A model generated the notes under the pieces. It saw only the letters and a list, made by a program, of their open reading frames with translations, searched no databases and was not told the DNA's origin. Source: Firmicutes bacterium UBA5473 (GTDB lineage: Bacteria; Bacillota; DTU084). Taken from it: a stretch of DNA of 31,527 nucleotides. The stretch is taken from positions 542 through 32,068 of the forward strand of contig DIQB01000084.1 in assembly GCA_002427165.1 (NCBI GenBank), given 5' to 3'. A program made the translations under genes and the position numbers. This document shows positions 7,577 to 14,766 of this stretch, piece by piece. Position 1 is the first letter of the stretch, and every line of letters starts with the position of its first letter.

Positions 7577-7624
7577 TAGACTAACAATTTCTACTATCCC
7601 TAGTATTTGAGGAGGCTATTTTTC

Positions 7625-9535
7625 ATGGCTAAACTGCTCTTTCCAGATGGCAAGATCCAACAATTCCCATCTGGCACCACCATAGAGGAAGTAATCGCCC
7701 AGGCACTGCCTCGCTTCAAAAAACGCGCAGTAGCAGCACGCCTAGGGGAGGAGCTCGTTGATTTATCAAAAGCGCTCCCCCAAAGCGAGACCCCCATTCC
7801 CTTTGAACTGATCACAGTGGATTCACAAGAGGGGATAGAGATTCTCCGCCATACCACAGCCCACGTCTTAGCCCAGGCTGTGACGAGGCTCTTCCCTGGC
7901 GTGAAACTGGCCATCGGCCCCACAATTGAGCATGGCTTCTATTATGACTTCGATCTCCCCGAACCCTTTTCCCACGAGGATCTGGAGAAAATCCAGGCTC
8001 AAATGAAGCAGATCATAGCTGAAGATCTGCCTCTCTCCCGGGAGGAACTGAGTCGGGACGAGGCCATAGCTCTTTTTGAAAAGCAAGACGAGCCCTATAA
8101 GGTGGAGCTGATCCGGGATTTGGATGGGGAGACTGTAAGCCTTTATCGGCAGGGTGAATTTATGGATCTATGCCGGGGGCCACATTTGCCAAGAACTGGT
8201 ATGATCCGAGCTTTCGCTTTGCAAAGCGTAGCTGGTGCTTATTGGCGAGGCGACTCCACCAGACCCATGCTGCAGCGGATCTACGGCACAGCTTTCCCCA
8301 AACAAAGCCAGCTTGACGATTACCTGAAAATGCTAGAGGAGGCTGCAAAGCGAGATCACCGCAAGCTAGGGCAGCAGCTAGATCTCTTCAGCATCCATGA
8401 GGAGGGGCCAGGCTTTCCTTTCTTCCACCCCAAAGGCATGATCTTAAAAAACCAATTGATCGATTTTTGGCGAGAGGAACATCAGAAAGCTGGCTATCAG
8501 GAGATCCAGACCCCCATCATCCTCAGCGAGGAGCTGTGGCATCGCTCAGGGCACTGGGATCATTATGCAGAAAATATGTATTTCACCCAAATTGATGAGA
8601 ACAACTATGCTATCAAGCCTATGAACTGTCCAGGCGGGATTCTGATGTATAAGCGACAGCTCCATAGCTATCGGGATCTGCCAATCAGGATGGGAGAGCT
8701 GGGGCTGGTGCATCGCCATGAGCTCTCCGGAGCTCTCCACGGACTAATGCGGGTACGCTCCTTCACCCAGGACGATGCCCATATCTTTATGCTACCCGAG
8801 CAGATTGAAGAGGAGATCTCCGGGGTGATTGCCCTGGTGGATAAATTCTACAGCCTCTTTGGCTTCAGCTACCATGTGGAGCTGAGCACGAGGCCCGAGA
8901 ACTCCATGGGCTCCGCCGAGATTTGGGATCAGGCAACATCTGCCCTGGAGGCTGCTTTGAAGAAGCTGGGCAAAGAGTTTGTAATCAATGAGGGGGATGG
9001 GGCTTTTTACGGGCCGAAGATCGACTTCCACCTTGAGGATTCCCTGGGCAGATCTTGGCAATGCGGTACCATTCAATTGGATTTCATGCTCCCTGAGCGC
9101 TTCGATCTCACGTATATAGGTCCAGATGGTGCCAAGCACAGGCCTGTGATGATCCACAGGGTGATCTATGGCAGCATCGAACGCTTTATTGCCATTTTAA
9201 CTGAGCACTATGCAGGTGCGTTTCCTCTGTGGCTAGCTCCGGTGCAGGTAATGCTGCTGCCCTTATCTGAGAGGCAAGCAGACTATGCCAAAGAAGTTCG
9301 AGACCGACTAGCAGCTTTGGGTCTGAGGGTGGAGTTGGATGCTAGAGACGAAAAACTGGGCTACCGCATCAGGGAAGCCCAGCTTCAAAAAATACCCTAT
9401 ATGATTATTGTGGGACCTAAGGAGCTAGAGAGCAAAACTCTCAGTGTTCGCTCTCGGATTGCAGGAGACTTAGGCTCCATCTCAATTGCAGAACTAGGGG
9501 ACAAGCTCCAAAAAGAGGTTGCAGAGAAACTATAG
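7625..9535 (+). CDS. thrS: Threonyl-tRNA synthetase
   Basis: 636 residues, full length for bacterial ThrRS. Order of domains: TGS (residues 1-60, KLLFPDGKIQQFPSG), editing domain with HTTAH, IEHGFYYDFD and the later Cys of CRGPH, catalytic class II core with MNCPGG, RHELSGALHGLMRVRSFTQDDAH (motif 2 region) and HRVIYGSIERF (motif 3), and a C-terminal anticodon-binding domain. The zinc ligands Cys (MNCPG), His (DDAH) and His (MIHR) are present. ATG at 7625 lies nine bases after GAGGAGG; the upstream in-frame TTG is part of that ribosome site. The stop overlaps head-on with the stop of the next gene. Confidence 0.98.
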   Translation: MAKLLFPDGKIQQFPSGTTIEEVIAQALPRFKKRAVAARLGEELVDLSKALPQSETPIPFELITVDSQEGIEILRHTTAHVLAQAVTRLFPGVKLAIGPTIEHGFYYDFDLPEPFSHEDLEKIQAQMKQIIAEDLPLSREELSRDEAIALFEKQDEPYKVELIRDLDGETVSLYRQGEFMDLCRGPHLPRTGMIRAFALQSVAGAYWRGDSTRPMLQRIYGTAFPKQSQLDDYLKMLEEAAKRDHRKLGQQLDLFSIHEEGPGFPFFHPKGMILKNQLIDFWREEHQKAGYQEIQTPIILSEELWHRSGHWDHYAENMYFTQIDENNYAIKPMNCPGGILMYKRQLHSYRDLPIRMGELGLVHRHELSGALHGLMRVRSFTQDDAHIFMLPEQIEEEISGVIALVDKFYSLFGFSYHVELSTRPENSMGSAEIWDQATSALEAALKKLGKEFVINEGDGAFYGPKIDFHLEDSLGRSWQCGTIQLDFMLPERFDLTYIGPDGAKHRPVMIHRVIYGSIERFIAILTEHYAGAFPLWLAPVQVMLLPLSERQADYAKEVRDRLAALGLRVELDARDEKLGYRIREAQLQKIPYMIIVGPKELESKTLSVRSRIAGDLGSISIAELGDKLQKEVAEKL

Positions 9536-10825
9536 ATCTCGGGAGGCAAGCTCCACAATTTGCCACTTGCCCTCCACTTTCCGCAGCACCAATTGGTCCT
9601 CTTTAGGGGTGGTTTTAAAACCACCCTCGCCAGGTAGTGTGAGCTTGTAGCGGGCTGTGTAGCGAGCCGCATCTCCACTCTTTCCGCCTTTAATCTCCAG
9701 ACCCTGAACCTTGACTAAATCAGGTGCAGGGTCTTTTTGTTGTCCACCTTGCATCCGCATGCCCATGTTAACCTTCTCGATCACATGCAAGCGGCTAACC
9801 ATATCAATATTCTGTTTACCCACTTTTTTATCAATGGTCTGCTCCATGACCATCACATCTAAATCGTCTAAGGATTGGTAATAGAGCTCAACTACCCCCC
9901 GAGGTGAGGTCTGCTCTGTAACCACAGGCTTAGTCTGTCCGCTGCGAAAAAGAGAGATCATAATTAAGACCACAGCAATTCCCCCAGCAAACCAGGCCCA
10001 GTTATGGCGCAAAAATCGCTTCCGTTGCCAGGCCCGTTCTGCCCGCTGGACCTTGGTATTTTGTCTGGCAAAAGCAGCTTCCTCCTGGCCGGTGGCCAAA
10101 GTTGTGCCCGCTGCCTCCACCTCCCGGGCTAACCCGAGGGCTGCGGCAGCTCCAGGTCTTTTAGTTTGATCCTTGGTCAGCAGACTAAGCATTAGCCCTG
10201 CAAGACCCGAGCCGATCTGGGGGTTATAATAGCGGGGATCGAAGGGTTCTCGGTCCATAATATTTTCAGCGATCAGCTTTGGCTGTTCATCTGTGAAGGG
10301 AAAAACACCACAGATGGCACGATACGCTACAATGCCCAGGCTCCAGATGTCGGAGCTTTGACTGTGCTCCTGTCCCCCAAATAATTCTGGCGCTAAGTAT
10401 TCTTCAGCCTGGGGCAGGGGCCGATAGGCCGCCAGCCTCCTTTGTGGGCTACGATCTGTGAGGTAGATTTCTTTTTGGGGGGAGATAAAAATACTCTGAA
10501 GGCTAAGCCCCTCCAGACAAAGTCCTGCCTCATGCACAGTTTGCAAAACATCCAAGGCTATAATTAGCCAATCCATAAGTTGTTCTGGCGTTACTATCTG
10601 ATCTTTGAGGTATGCCTCTAATGAGACGAGGCCTGGTTTTGTTTCCCGGCCTAAGAAGTAGCGACCCTCTTTGCGCTCCACAGCTACATCCCGCAAGAGA
10701 TGGGGATGATTTAGATCTGTTAACTCTTCAATCCGTTTACCAATTTGTTTTGCTGTTTCCACAAGCAAAGACTGCCGCGGTAGCTCCCCTACCTGAAAAT
10801 CTTGCCAAGCGATCTGCTTATTCAT
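9530..10825 (-). CDS. Membrane-anchored pseudokinase with extracytoplasmic domain
   Basis: 431 residues. Residues 1-240 follow the fold of PASTA/PrkC-like Ser/Thr kinases: NHPHLLRD, then EEYLAPE (APE 145-147), SSDIWSLGIVAYRAICGVFPF (159-177) and TKRPGAA. The catalytic elements are lost: no glycine-rich loop, no VAIK lysine, HRDLKPxN reads LEGLSLQS at 104-111, and DFG reads DRS at 124-126. A basic stretch (260-275), one membrane helix (about 277-293) and a 135-residue outside domain follow; the latter (VVELYYQSLDDLD...GKWQIVELASRDL) resembles NTF2-like/DUF4878 domains. Start at ATG 10825; longer in-frame extensions lack a ribosome site. Likely a scaffold or sensor rather than an active kinase. 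Its stop shares six bases with the thrS stop, with no terminator between. Confidence 0.75.
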   Translation of the reverse strand: MNKQIAWQDFQVGELPRQSLLVETAKQIGKRIEELTDLNHPHLLRDVAVERKEGRYFLGRETKPGLVSLEAYLKDQIVTPEQLMDWLIIALDVLQTVHEAGLCLEGLSLQSIFISPQKEIYLTDRSPQRRLAAYRPLPQAEEYLAPELFGGQEHSQSSDIWSLGIVAYRAICGVFPFTDEQPKLIAENIMDREPFDPRYYNPQIGSGLAGLMLSLLTKDQTKRPGAAAALGLAREVEAAGTTLATGQEEAAFARQNTKVQRAERAWQRKRFLRHNWAWFAGGIAVVLIMISLFRSGQTKPVVTEQTSPRGVVELYYQSLDDLDVMVMEQTIDKKVGKQNIDMVSRLHVIEKVNMGMRMQGGQQKDPAPDLVKVQGLEIKGGKSGDAARYTARYKLTLPGEGGFKTTPKEDQLVLRKVEGKWQIVELASRDL

Positions 10826-10847
10826 CTTGCAATTCCCCCCTGAGATT

Positions 10848-10856
10848 ATTATAGCA
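10848..10856 (-). promoter_or_regulatory. Extended -10 promoter of the pseudokinase gene
   Basis: On the minus strand TGCTATAAT, an extended -10 box, 23 bases before the start codon. There is no good -35 at the usual distance. Confidence 0.5.
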
Positions 10857-10877
10857 CAGGAAAATTGCAAAGTGTAG

Positions 10878-11705
10878 TCAGCGGCAAAGATTACAGCCCT
10901 GGCAAATGGATACGTGTTCCTCAAAAACCTGGATGATGGTCTGACCGATCTCCTTCTTCGCTGAAAAGTGAAGCACAATGGCCTGGGGTGCTAGGGTGAT
11001 CAGGTTGCTAAGAAGAGAATCTTCAGGTTCCATACCAGGCAAAGGCTCTTCTAAAAACTCTGGAGCCAATTCTGCTTCCAGCTCATCTAGCAGCAAATAC
11101 TCATTTCCCTGATCTATTACATGGATCAATTGGAACTGAGGGGGCTGGATTTCCACAAAGGAACGCAACAGGGAAATGAAGTCTTGGTATTCTTGATCTT
11201 GGGTATGCTCCTCTACAGCTAAATCCACTGCTAGCTTCAGTTCCCGGTAGTATTCCTTCAGGCGAAAACGCACAAATCCCTCCAGAACGATCTGGGGCCT
11301 CCCAGCTAAGCATTCCATTAGCCTTGCGTAAACAAGGTTTCGTCTTTGCCGTTGCCTCCTTGTATCTTCCTCTCCTGTTTCTGGATCCAAGTTGAGAATC
11401 TCAATGCTTCTGTTGATGATGCTCTCCCGCTCTGAGGGGGTAAACCCCCTGTAGTGGTGACGCAGAATTTTTGTGGCTAGTTCTTTTTGCTGTTGGTTGA
11501 CTAACAGCTCTGCCACAGCATCTGCCACAAAGGAGCGCAAGAGATTGGATTCAACCAGCTCCCCCCCTGCTAGTTTACAACCTAAAAAGATCCATTGCCC
11601 CAAATTTGCCAGCTCTATTTCCAGTCCGCCTGTTTTCAGGCAATGGGCCAACTGTTCTGTGGCCGATTGATTCTCGATGGCAGTACCGATGGCTAAAGTT
11701 GCCAT
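10878..11705 (-). CDS. ytxC: YtxC-family sporulation protein
   Basis: 275 residues, close to the usual length of YtxC proteins. Family features seen: internal RFRLKEYYRELKLAVDLAVEE and DFISLLRSFVEIQPP, and a C-terminal half with EYLLLDELE and NLITLAPQAIVLHF. It ends with a short cysteine cluster, ICQGCNLCR, that may bind metal. No signal peptide or membrane helix. YtxC is found in spore formers, but its molecular job is unknown. Start chosen at ATG 11705, after GGGAGTGGGG; longer frames would run through the tRNA gene. A sporulation-type promoter lies 26 bases upstream. Confidence 0.8.
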   Translation of the reverse strand: MATLAIGTAIENQSATEQLAHCLKTGGLEIELANLGQWIFLGCKLAGGELVESNLLRSFVADAVAELLVNQQQKELATKILRHHYRGFTPSERESIINRSIEILNLDPETGEEDTRRQRQRRNLVYARLMECLAGRPQIVLEGFVRFRLKEYYRELKLAVDLAVEEHTQDQEYQDFISLLRSFVEIQPPQFQLIHVIDQGNEYLLLDELEAELAPEFLEEPLPGMEPEDSLLSNLITLAPQAIVLHFSAKKEIGQTIIQVFEEHVSICQGCNLCR

Positions 11706-11730
11706 TTCCCCACTCCCTTTCCTGAAGTTT

Positions 11731-11759
11731 ATTATATGTGGGAGCGAAAAAATGTATAC
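11731..11759 (-). promoter_or_regulatory. Sporulation-sigma-like promoter of ytxC
   Basis: On the minus strand GTATACAT (11752-11759), 13 bases, CATATAAT (11731-11738). The CATA-type -10 and the short spacing resemble sigma-E or sigma-G promoters. At a sigma-A spacing no -35 box is found. Confidence 0.5.
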
Positions 11760-11776
11760 AAAAGGGCGCTTTAAAA

Positions 11777-11803
11777 CAAAAAAAAGACCAGCTACTGCCA
11801 GTC
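11777..11803 (-). terminator. Terminator after tRNA-Val
   Basis: On the minus strand GACTGGC-AGTA-GCTGGTC (with G-T pairs) followed by eight or more Ts, 13 bases after the tRNA CCA end. Confidence 0.7.
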
Positions 11804-11815
11804 CTACTTGCAAAA

Positions 11816-11893
11816 TGGTGGGGAGGAGCGGGCTCGAACCGCTGACCTCTACAATGTCAATGTAGCACTCTAACCAGGCTGAGCTACCCCCCC
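11816..11893 (-). tRNA. tRNA-Val (GAC)
   Basis: 78 bases with encoded CCA. Acceptor stem GGGGGGG/CCTCCCC, D arm GCTCAGCCTGGTTAGAGT, anticodon stem CTACA/TGTAG with loop TTGACAT (anticodon GAC), and T loop TTCGAGC. Confidence 0.97.
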
Positions 11894-11904
11894 AACGCAT
11901 ATTA

Positions 11905-11933
11905 ATTATATGGGCTAGAGCTAGTTTTGTCAA
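11905..11933 (-). promoter_or_regulatory. Perfect sigma-A promoter of tRNA-Val
   Basis: On the minus strand TTGACA (11928-11933), 17-base spacer, TATAAT (11905-11910), 11 bases before the tRNA 5' end. Confidence 0.92.
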
Positions 11934-12060
11934 GTGCTCGCGATCATTCTTTTCTTTTCTTGAACAGTGCTTTTGGCAAGGCATTCTCACGGGACTGGGT
12001 AATTCATCCCCGGGTACCGGATATTTATAAGGAATGATTATAAGAACTAAGGCACACCAT

Positions 12061-12096
12061 AAAAAGAACATCCCACTTGCCCGAAAATAGGATGTC
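12061..12096 (-). terminator. Likely terminator of the toxin-antitoxin operon
   Basis: On the minus strand ACATCC and GGATGT around a 16-base loop, followed by TCTTTTT. The loop is long, so strength is uncertain. Confidence 0.45.
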
Positions 12097-12118
12097 CCAA
12101 AACTCATGTGATTGCCCT

Positions 12119-12391
12119 CTACTCATAATGAAGCCACATACTGATTATCTTGACCTTTTTTTCTTCTTTTATTACCTGATAAATAACTCTATGCTGCCAA
12201 TTTATCCGTCGAGAATATGCACCTTTCAAATCACCGACCAACTTTTCAAAAGGCGGATACCCAACAAAGGGATCTTGTTTAAGCGCTTTGATAATAGATT
12301 CTATTTTTTCCCCAAATCCTACTTCATAGGCAATTTGCTTATCTCTTAGGCCCTGCTTTGTATAAACTACTCGCCATTTACTACAACTCAT
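12119..12391 (-). CDS. yoeB: YoeB-family toxin
   Basis: 90 residues, the usual size of YoeB/Txe mRNA interferases, which cleave mRNA on the ribosome. Family features: the N-terminal WRVVYTKQGLRDKQ, the block GYPPFEKLVGDLKGAYSRRINWQHRVIYQV and the C-terminal MWLHYE. Known catalytic positions of YoeB, a glutamate in the middle (E48-type), an arginine (RRIN, HRVIY) and the C-terminal H-Y, can all be matched. It overlaps the antitoxin gene by 11 bases. No disruption seen, so it is probably active. Confidence 0.93.
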   Translation of the reverse strand: MSCSKWRVVYTKQGLRDKQIAYEVGFGEKIESIIKALKQDPFVGYPPFEKLVGDLKGAYSRRINWQHRVIYQVIKEEKKVKIISMWLHYE

Positions 12392-12626
12392 CTGGATCCT
12401 CTACGCACTCATCAAGTGGCATATTTAGCCCTTTAATTATTTTTTCCCTCATTCCTGGCAACGAGCTAAGATAAATGGTCTCTTGAATTGACCGATAGTC
12501 TTCCTCAGATAATACTACGATATTTCCATTTTTACCAGTAACAAAAATAGGCTCGTGTGTAGTAATAGCTTCTTCCATGAGTTTAAAAAAATTATTTCTT
12601 GCAGTTGTTGCATTAATAATTGACAT
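12381..12626 (-). CDS. yefM: YefM-family antitoxin
   Basis: 81 residues: an N-terminal Phd/YefM DNA-binding fold (SIINATTARNNFFKLMEEA, then EPIFVTGKNGNIVVLSEEDY) and an acidic C-terminal tail that should wrap the toxin. Start at ATG 12626 after AGGAGGTG; a longer frame would run through the promoter. It binds and neutralises YoeB, and with it should repress the operon through the TGTACA sites just upstream. Confidence 0.93.
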   Translation of the reverse strand: MSIINATTARNNFFKLMEEAITTHEPIFVTGKNGNIVVLSEEDYRSIQETIYLSSLPGMREKIIKGLNMPLDECVEDPDEL

Positions 12627-12643
12627 ACTGACACCTCCTACGA

Positions 12644-12661
12644 TGTACATTATCATGTACA
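12644..12661. promoter_or_regulatory. YefM/YoeB operator, two TGTACA cores
   Basis: TGTACA at 12644-12649 and 12656-12661, centres 12 bases apart. This is the same core and spacing as described for the E. coli yefM-yoeB operator. It lies between the -10 box and the antitoxin start. Confidence 0.85.
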
Positions 12662-12662
12662 T

Positions 12663-12692
12663 ATTGTATACTATTATTATATCCAATGTCAA
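12663..12692 (-). promoter_or_regulatory. Toxin-antitoxin promoter
   Basis: On the minus strand TTGACA (12687-12692), 18-base spacer, TACAAT (12663-12668), next to the operator. Confidence 0.75.
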
Positions 12693-12941
12693 GGTATCGC
12701 GACCATTCATTTAAAAATTTATTTTAATGATAGCGATCGATAGAGAAGTGCCGCTTTTATCCCCACAGCAAGCTGATAGGGTTTTCGGCTAACTCTTCTG
12801 TAAATTCTCCCCAGAAAAGAAGTCGGCTCAGAAGCTATTACTTTTACCATAGGGAAGGCACAAATTTTGGATCATGGCTATGCATATAAACCAGATGTAA
12901 TCAGGCACACTACAGATGATCATGCAAAGGGAGGTGTGTCT

Positions 12942-13127
12942 GTGGCAAACCTTAACCAAATGGAGCTACAAAACCTGCGCGAGCTGATTGGCTCCCATGA
13001 GACCGCTAGCAACAAGCTGCAAAGCTATGCCGGTCAATGCAGCGATCCGCAGCTGAAGCAGATGCTTCAGCAGTCGGCACAATCTGCACGTAGTACCCGG
13101 GATAAATTAATTTCTTTCCTAAAATAG
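12942..13127 (+). CDS. Small coat-like protein, 61 residues
   Basis: GTG start at 12942 after GGGAGGTGTGTCT. The product is helical and rich in Gln and Ser: NQMELQNLRELIGSHETASNKLQSYA, then DPQLKQMLQQSAQSARSTRDKLISFL. This resembles the four-helix small proteins near CotF in spore formers. A longer in-frame start at 12867 exists but has no ribosome site. It is followed 11 bases later by a CotF-like gene with an almost identical leader, so the two are likely cotranscribed. Function inferred only from the neighbour and family resemblance. Confidence 0.7.
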   Translation: MANLNQMELQNLRELIGSHETASNKLQSYAGQCSDPQLKQMLQQSAQSARSTRDKLISFLK

Positions 13128-13138
13128 GAGGTGTGTCT

Positions 13139-13405
13139 ATGCAAGAGAAAGATATGGTAAATGATGTTCTCTCCACCACCAAAGCAAGTTTAGGCAGCTA
13201 TGCCAAAGCCATTTCCGAAACCTCAAACCAACAGCTGCGCAGCACCCTGCAGCAGATCCGCAATCAGGACGAGCAGTTCCAATATCAGCTCTATCAGGTT
13301 GCATCCCAAAAAAACTACTACAAACCAGCCCAGATGGCATCAGATCAGGAGATTAGCCAAATCAAGCAAGAGTTCTCCCAGTCCACAGCAACTACTATTA
13401 TGTAA
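13139..13405 (+). CDS. CotF-family spore coat protein
   Basis: 88 residues. Family features: MQEKDMVNDVLSTTKASLGSYAKAISETSNQQLRSTLQQIR, then QYQLYQVASQKNYYKPAQMAS near the C-terminus, as in Coat_F proteins. ATG at 13139 follows GGAGG with seven bases between. Soluble and helical, probably assembled into the spore coat or inner layers. Ends at a terminator that serves both strands. Confidence 0.8.
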   Translation: MQEKDMVNDVLSTTKASLGSYAKAISETSNQQLRSTLQQIRNQDEQFQYQLYQVASQKNYYKPAQMASDQEISQIKQEFSQSTATTIM

Positions 13406-13407
13406 AC

Positions 13408-13432
13408 AAAAGGAGGCCCTGGGCCTCCTTTT
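13408..13432. terminator. Bidirectional terminator, coat-like genes and aldo/keto reductase
   Basis: AAAAGGAGGCCC and GGGCCTCCTTTT around a single T. T-runs lie on both sides, and it sits between the stops of two converging genes. Confidence 0.85.
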
Positions 13433-14517
13433 CATTTTCCCAAAGCCTGATGCGTCTCCTGGAGTTTTTGGGCGATGGGAAGCTTTTGGGGACATTTCCC
13501 CTCACACAAATGACAGCTACGGCAACTTTGGGCCTGCTCTTCTATGCCCAAGCCTTGGTAATACTCTTTGGCATACTCTGTCAGGCCCCAGATGCGATGG
13601 TAGTTCATCAGTTCAAAATTTCTAGGAATATTAACACCCCGCGGGCAGGGCAAGCAATAATTGCAGCCTGTACAATAAAGATCCAACAGCTTCCGATTGC
13701 TCTCGGTCATCTGGATGATATGCTCTCGTTCCTCCCCTGAGAGCTGATCTCGCCTTGAGGCAACCTGTACATTCTCCTCTACCATTTGAAGCGATCCCAT
13801 GCCTGAAAGCGCTATGTCCACATTAGGATTGGAGAGGACAAAGCGGAGTGCTGCCTCAGGTGTGCTTTTCGCACCGCCTCGGATCAGCTTTGCAATCTCC
13901 TGGGAGGCAGCAGAGAGCCTACCTCCTCCCACCGGGCCCATAATGGCCACGCCAAGCCCTTTTGCTTTAGCATAGGCGATGCTCTCCTCATTGGCCCGGT
14001 CCAAGAGATTATACTGGCAAAGCACAGAGGAGAAATGACCTGTGTCGATGATTTTAATCATATTTTCTGGCTTATCATGAAAGGAGAAGGAGAGATGGCG
14101 AATCAGCCCCTGATCCAGGGCTTTTTGTGCTGCCCACAGGGGACCGTGGGGTACATCGATCTTCTCCTGGTAGAGCTGCCAGTTGATACTCCACATGTGA
14201 TAAAAGTCGATATAGTCCACATCCAACCGCTTAAGTGAGGCCTCCAGCCGCCGCAGCCAGTTATCTCCAGATGCATCTTCAATTGGGTTTTTAGTGGCAA
14301 GATAGACCCGCTCTCTGTAGCCCCGGAGTGCCTTGCCTAGAAATTTTTCGCTTTTGCCCTCCATATAACCTGGAGCTGTATCCAGGTAATTGACACCCAG
14401 ATCCATAGCCCGGCGGAGGATAGTTATAGCTTGCTTTTCATCATCAGGCAGGCGCATGGCACCGAAACCCAAGCGCGATACCTTTGCGCCTGTTGTGCCA
14501 AATTCACGATACTGCAA
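13432..14517 (-). CDS. Aldo/keto reductase with ferredoxin-type C-terminus
   Basis: 361 residues. The N-terminal 270 form the aldo/keto reductase barrel: GFGAMRLP, YLDTAPGYMEGKSE (catalytic Asp and Tyr), LKRLDVDYIDFYHMW, and the NADPH-site region NPNVDIALSGMG. The C-terminal 90 residues carry two cysteine motifs, CTGCNYCLPCP and CRSCHLCEGKCP, each able to hold a 4Fe-4S cluster. Such fusion proteins are common in anaerobes and are thought to link ferredoxin-like electron transfer to an aldehyde/ketone reaction; the substrate is unknown. Start is a TTG at 14517, seven bases after GAGGTG. Confidence 0.9.
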   Translation of the reverse strand: MQYREFGTTGAKVSRLGFGAMRLPDDEKQAITILRRAMDLGVNYLDTAPGYMEGKSEKFLGKALRGYRERVYLATKNPIEDASGDNWLRRLEASLKRLDVDYIDFYHMWSINWQLYQEKIDVPHGPLWAAQKALDQGLIRHLSFSFHDKPENMIKIIDTGHFSSVLCQYNLLDRANEESIAYAKAKGLGVAIMGPVGGGRLSAASQEIAKLIRGGAKSTPEAALRFVLSNPNVDIALSGMGSLQMVEENVQVASRRDQLSGEEREHIIQMTESNRKLLDLYCTGCNYCLPCPRGVNIPRNFELMNYHRIWGLTEYAKEYYQGLGIEEQAQSCRSCHLCEGKCPQKLPIAQKLQETHQALGK

Positions 14518-14552
14518 ATATTTTCACCTCGAAAACTATTTTATCCAAAAAA

Positions 14553-14765
14553 CTAAATTGCATGCGGAGGCTCCTCTCCTGGGATAAAGCCGCAAATTTC
14601 CCGGAGCTTATCGGAAAAATCCTCTTGGCTATATTTATGCATGTCCTCGAGCAAATCAGTAATTTGGTCCAGCTGCGCCTCTGAGAGCTGTCCTTCATCC
14701 ACCAAGCGAGCATAGGCCGACAATAGCATTAACTTTAATTTTTCTGTTTCCAACCAAAGGCTCAT
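14553..14765 (-). CDS. Small helical protein after dnaB
   Basis: 70 residues, ATG one base after the dnaB stop, with GGGAGGA inside the dnaB 3' end as ribosome site. The product is acidic and helical (LETEKLKLMLLSAYARLVDEGQLSEAQLDQITDLLEDMHKYSQ). No family recognised. The tight linkage to dnaB makes it a real gene and suggests translational coupling. Confidence 0.7.
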   Translation of the reverse strand: MSLWLETEKLKLMLLSAYARLVDEGQLSEAQLDQITDLLEDMHKYSQEDFSDKLREICGFIPGEEPPHAI

Positions 14766-14766
14766 T

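Noticed and set aside
7541..7624. Possible T-box leader before thrS
   Set aside because: The promoter leaves only about 45 bases of leader, and no T-box sequence or antiterminator is present.
9397..9678. Minus-strand ORF across the thrS end
   Set aside because: Shadow of thrS and the pseudokinase gene.
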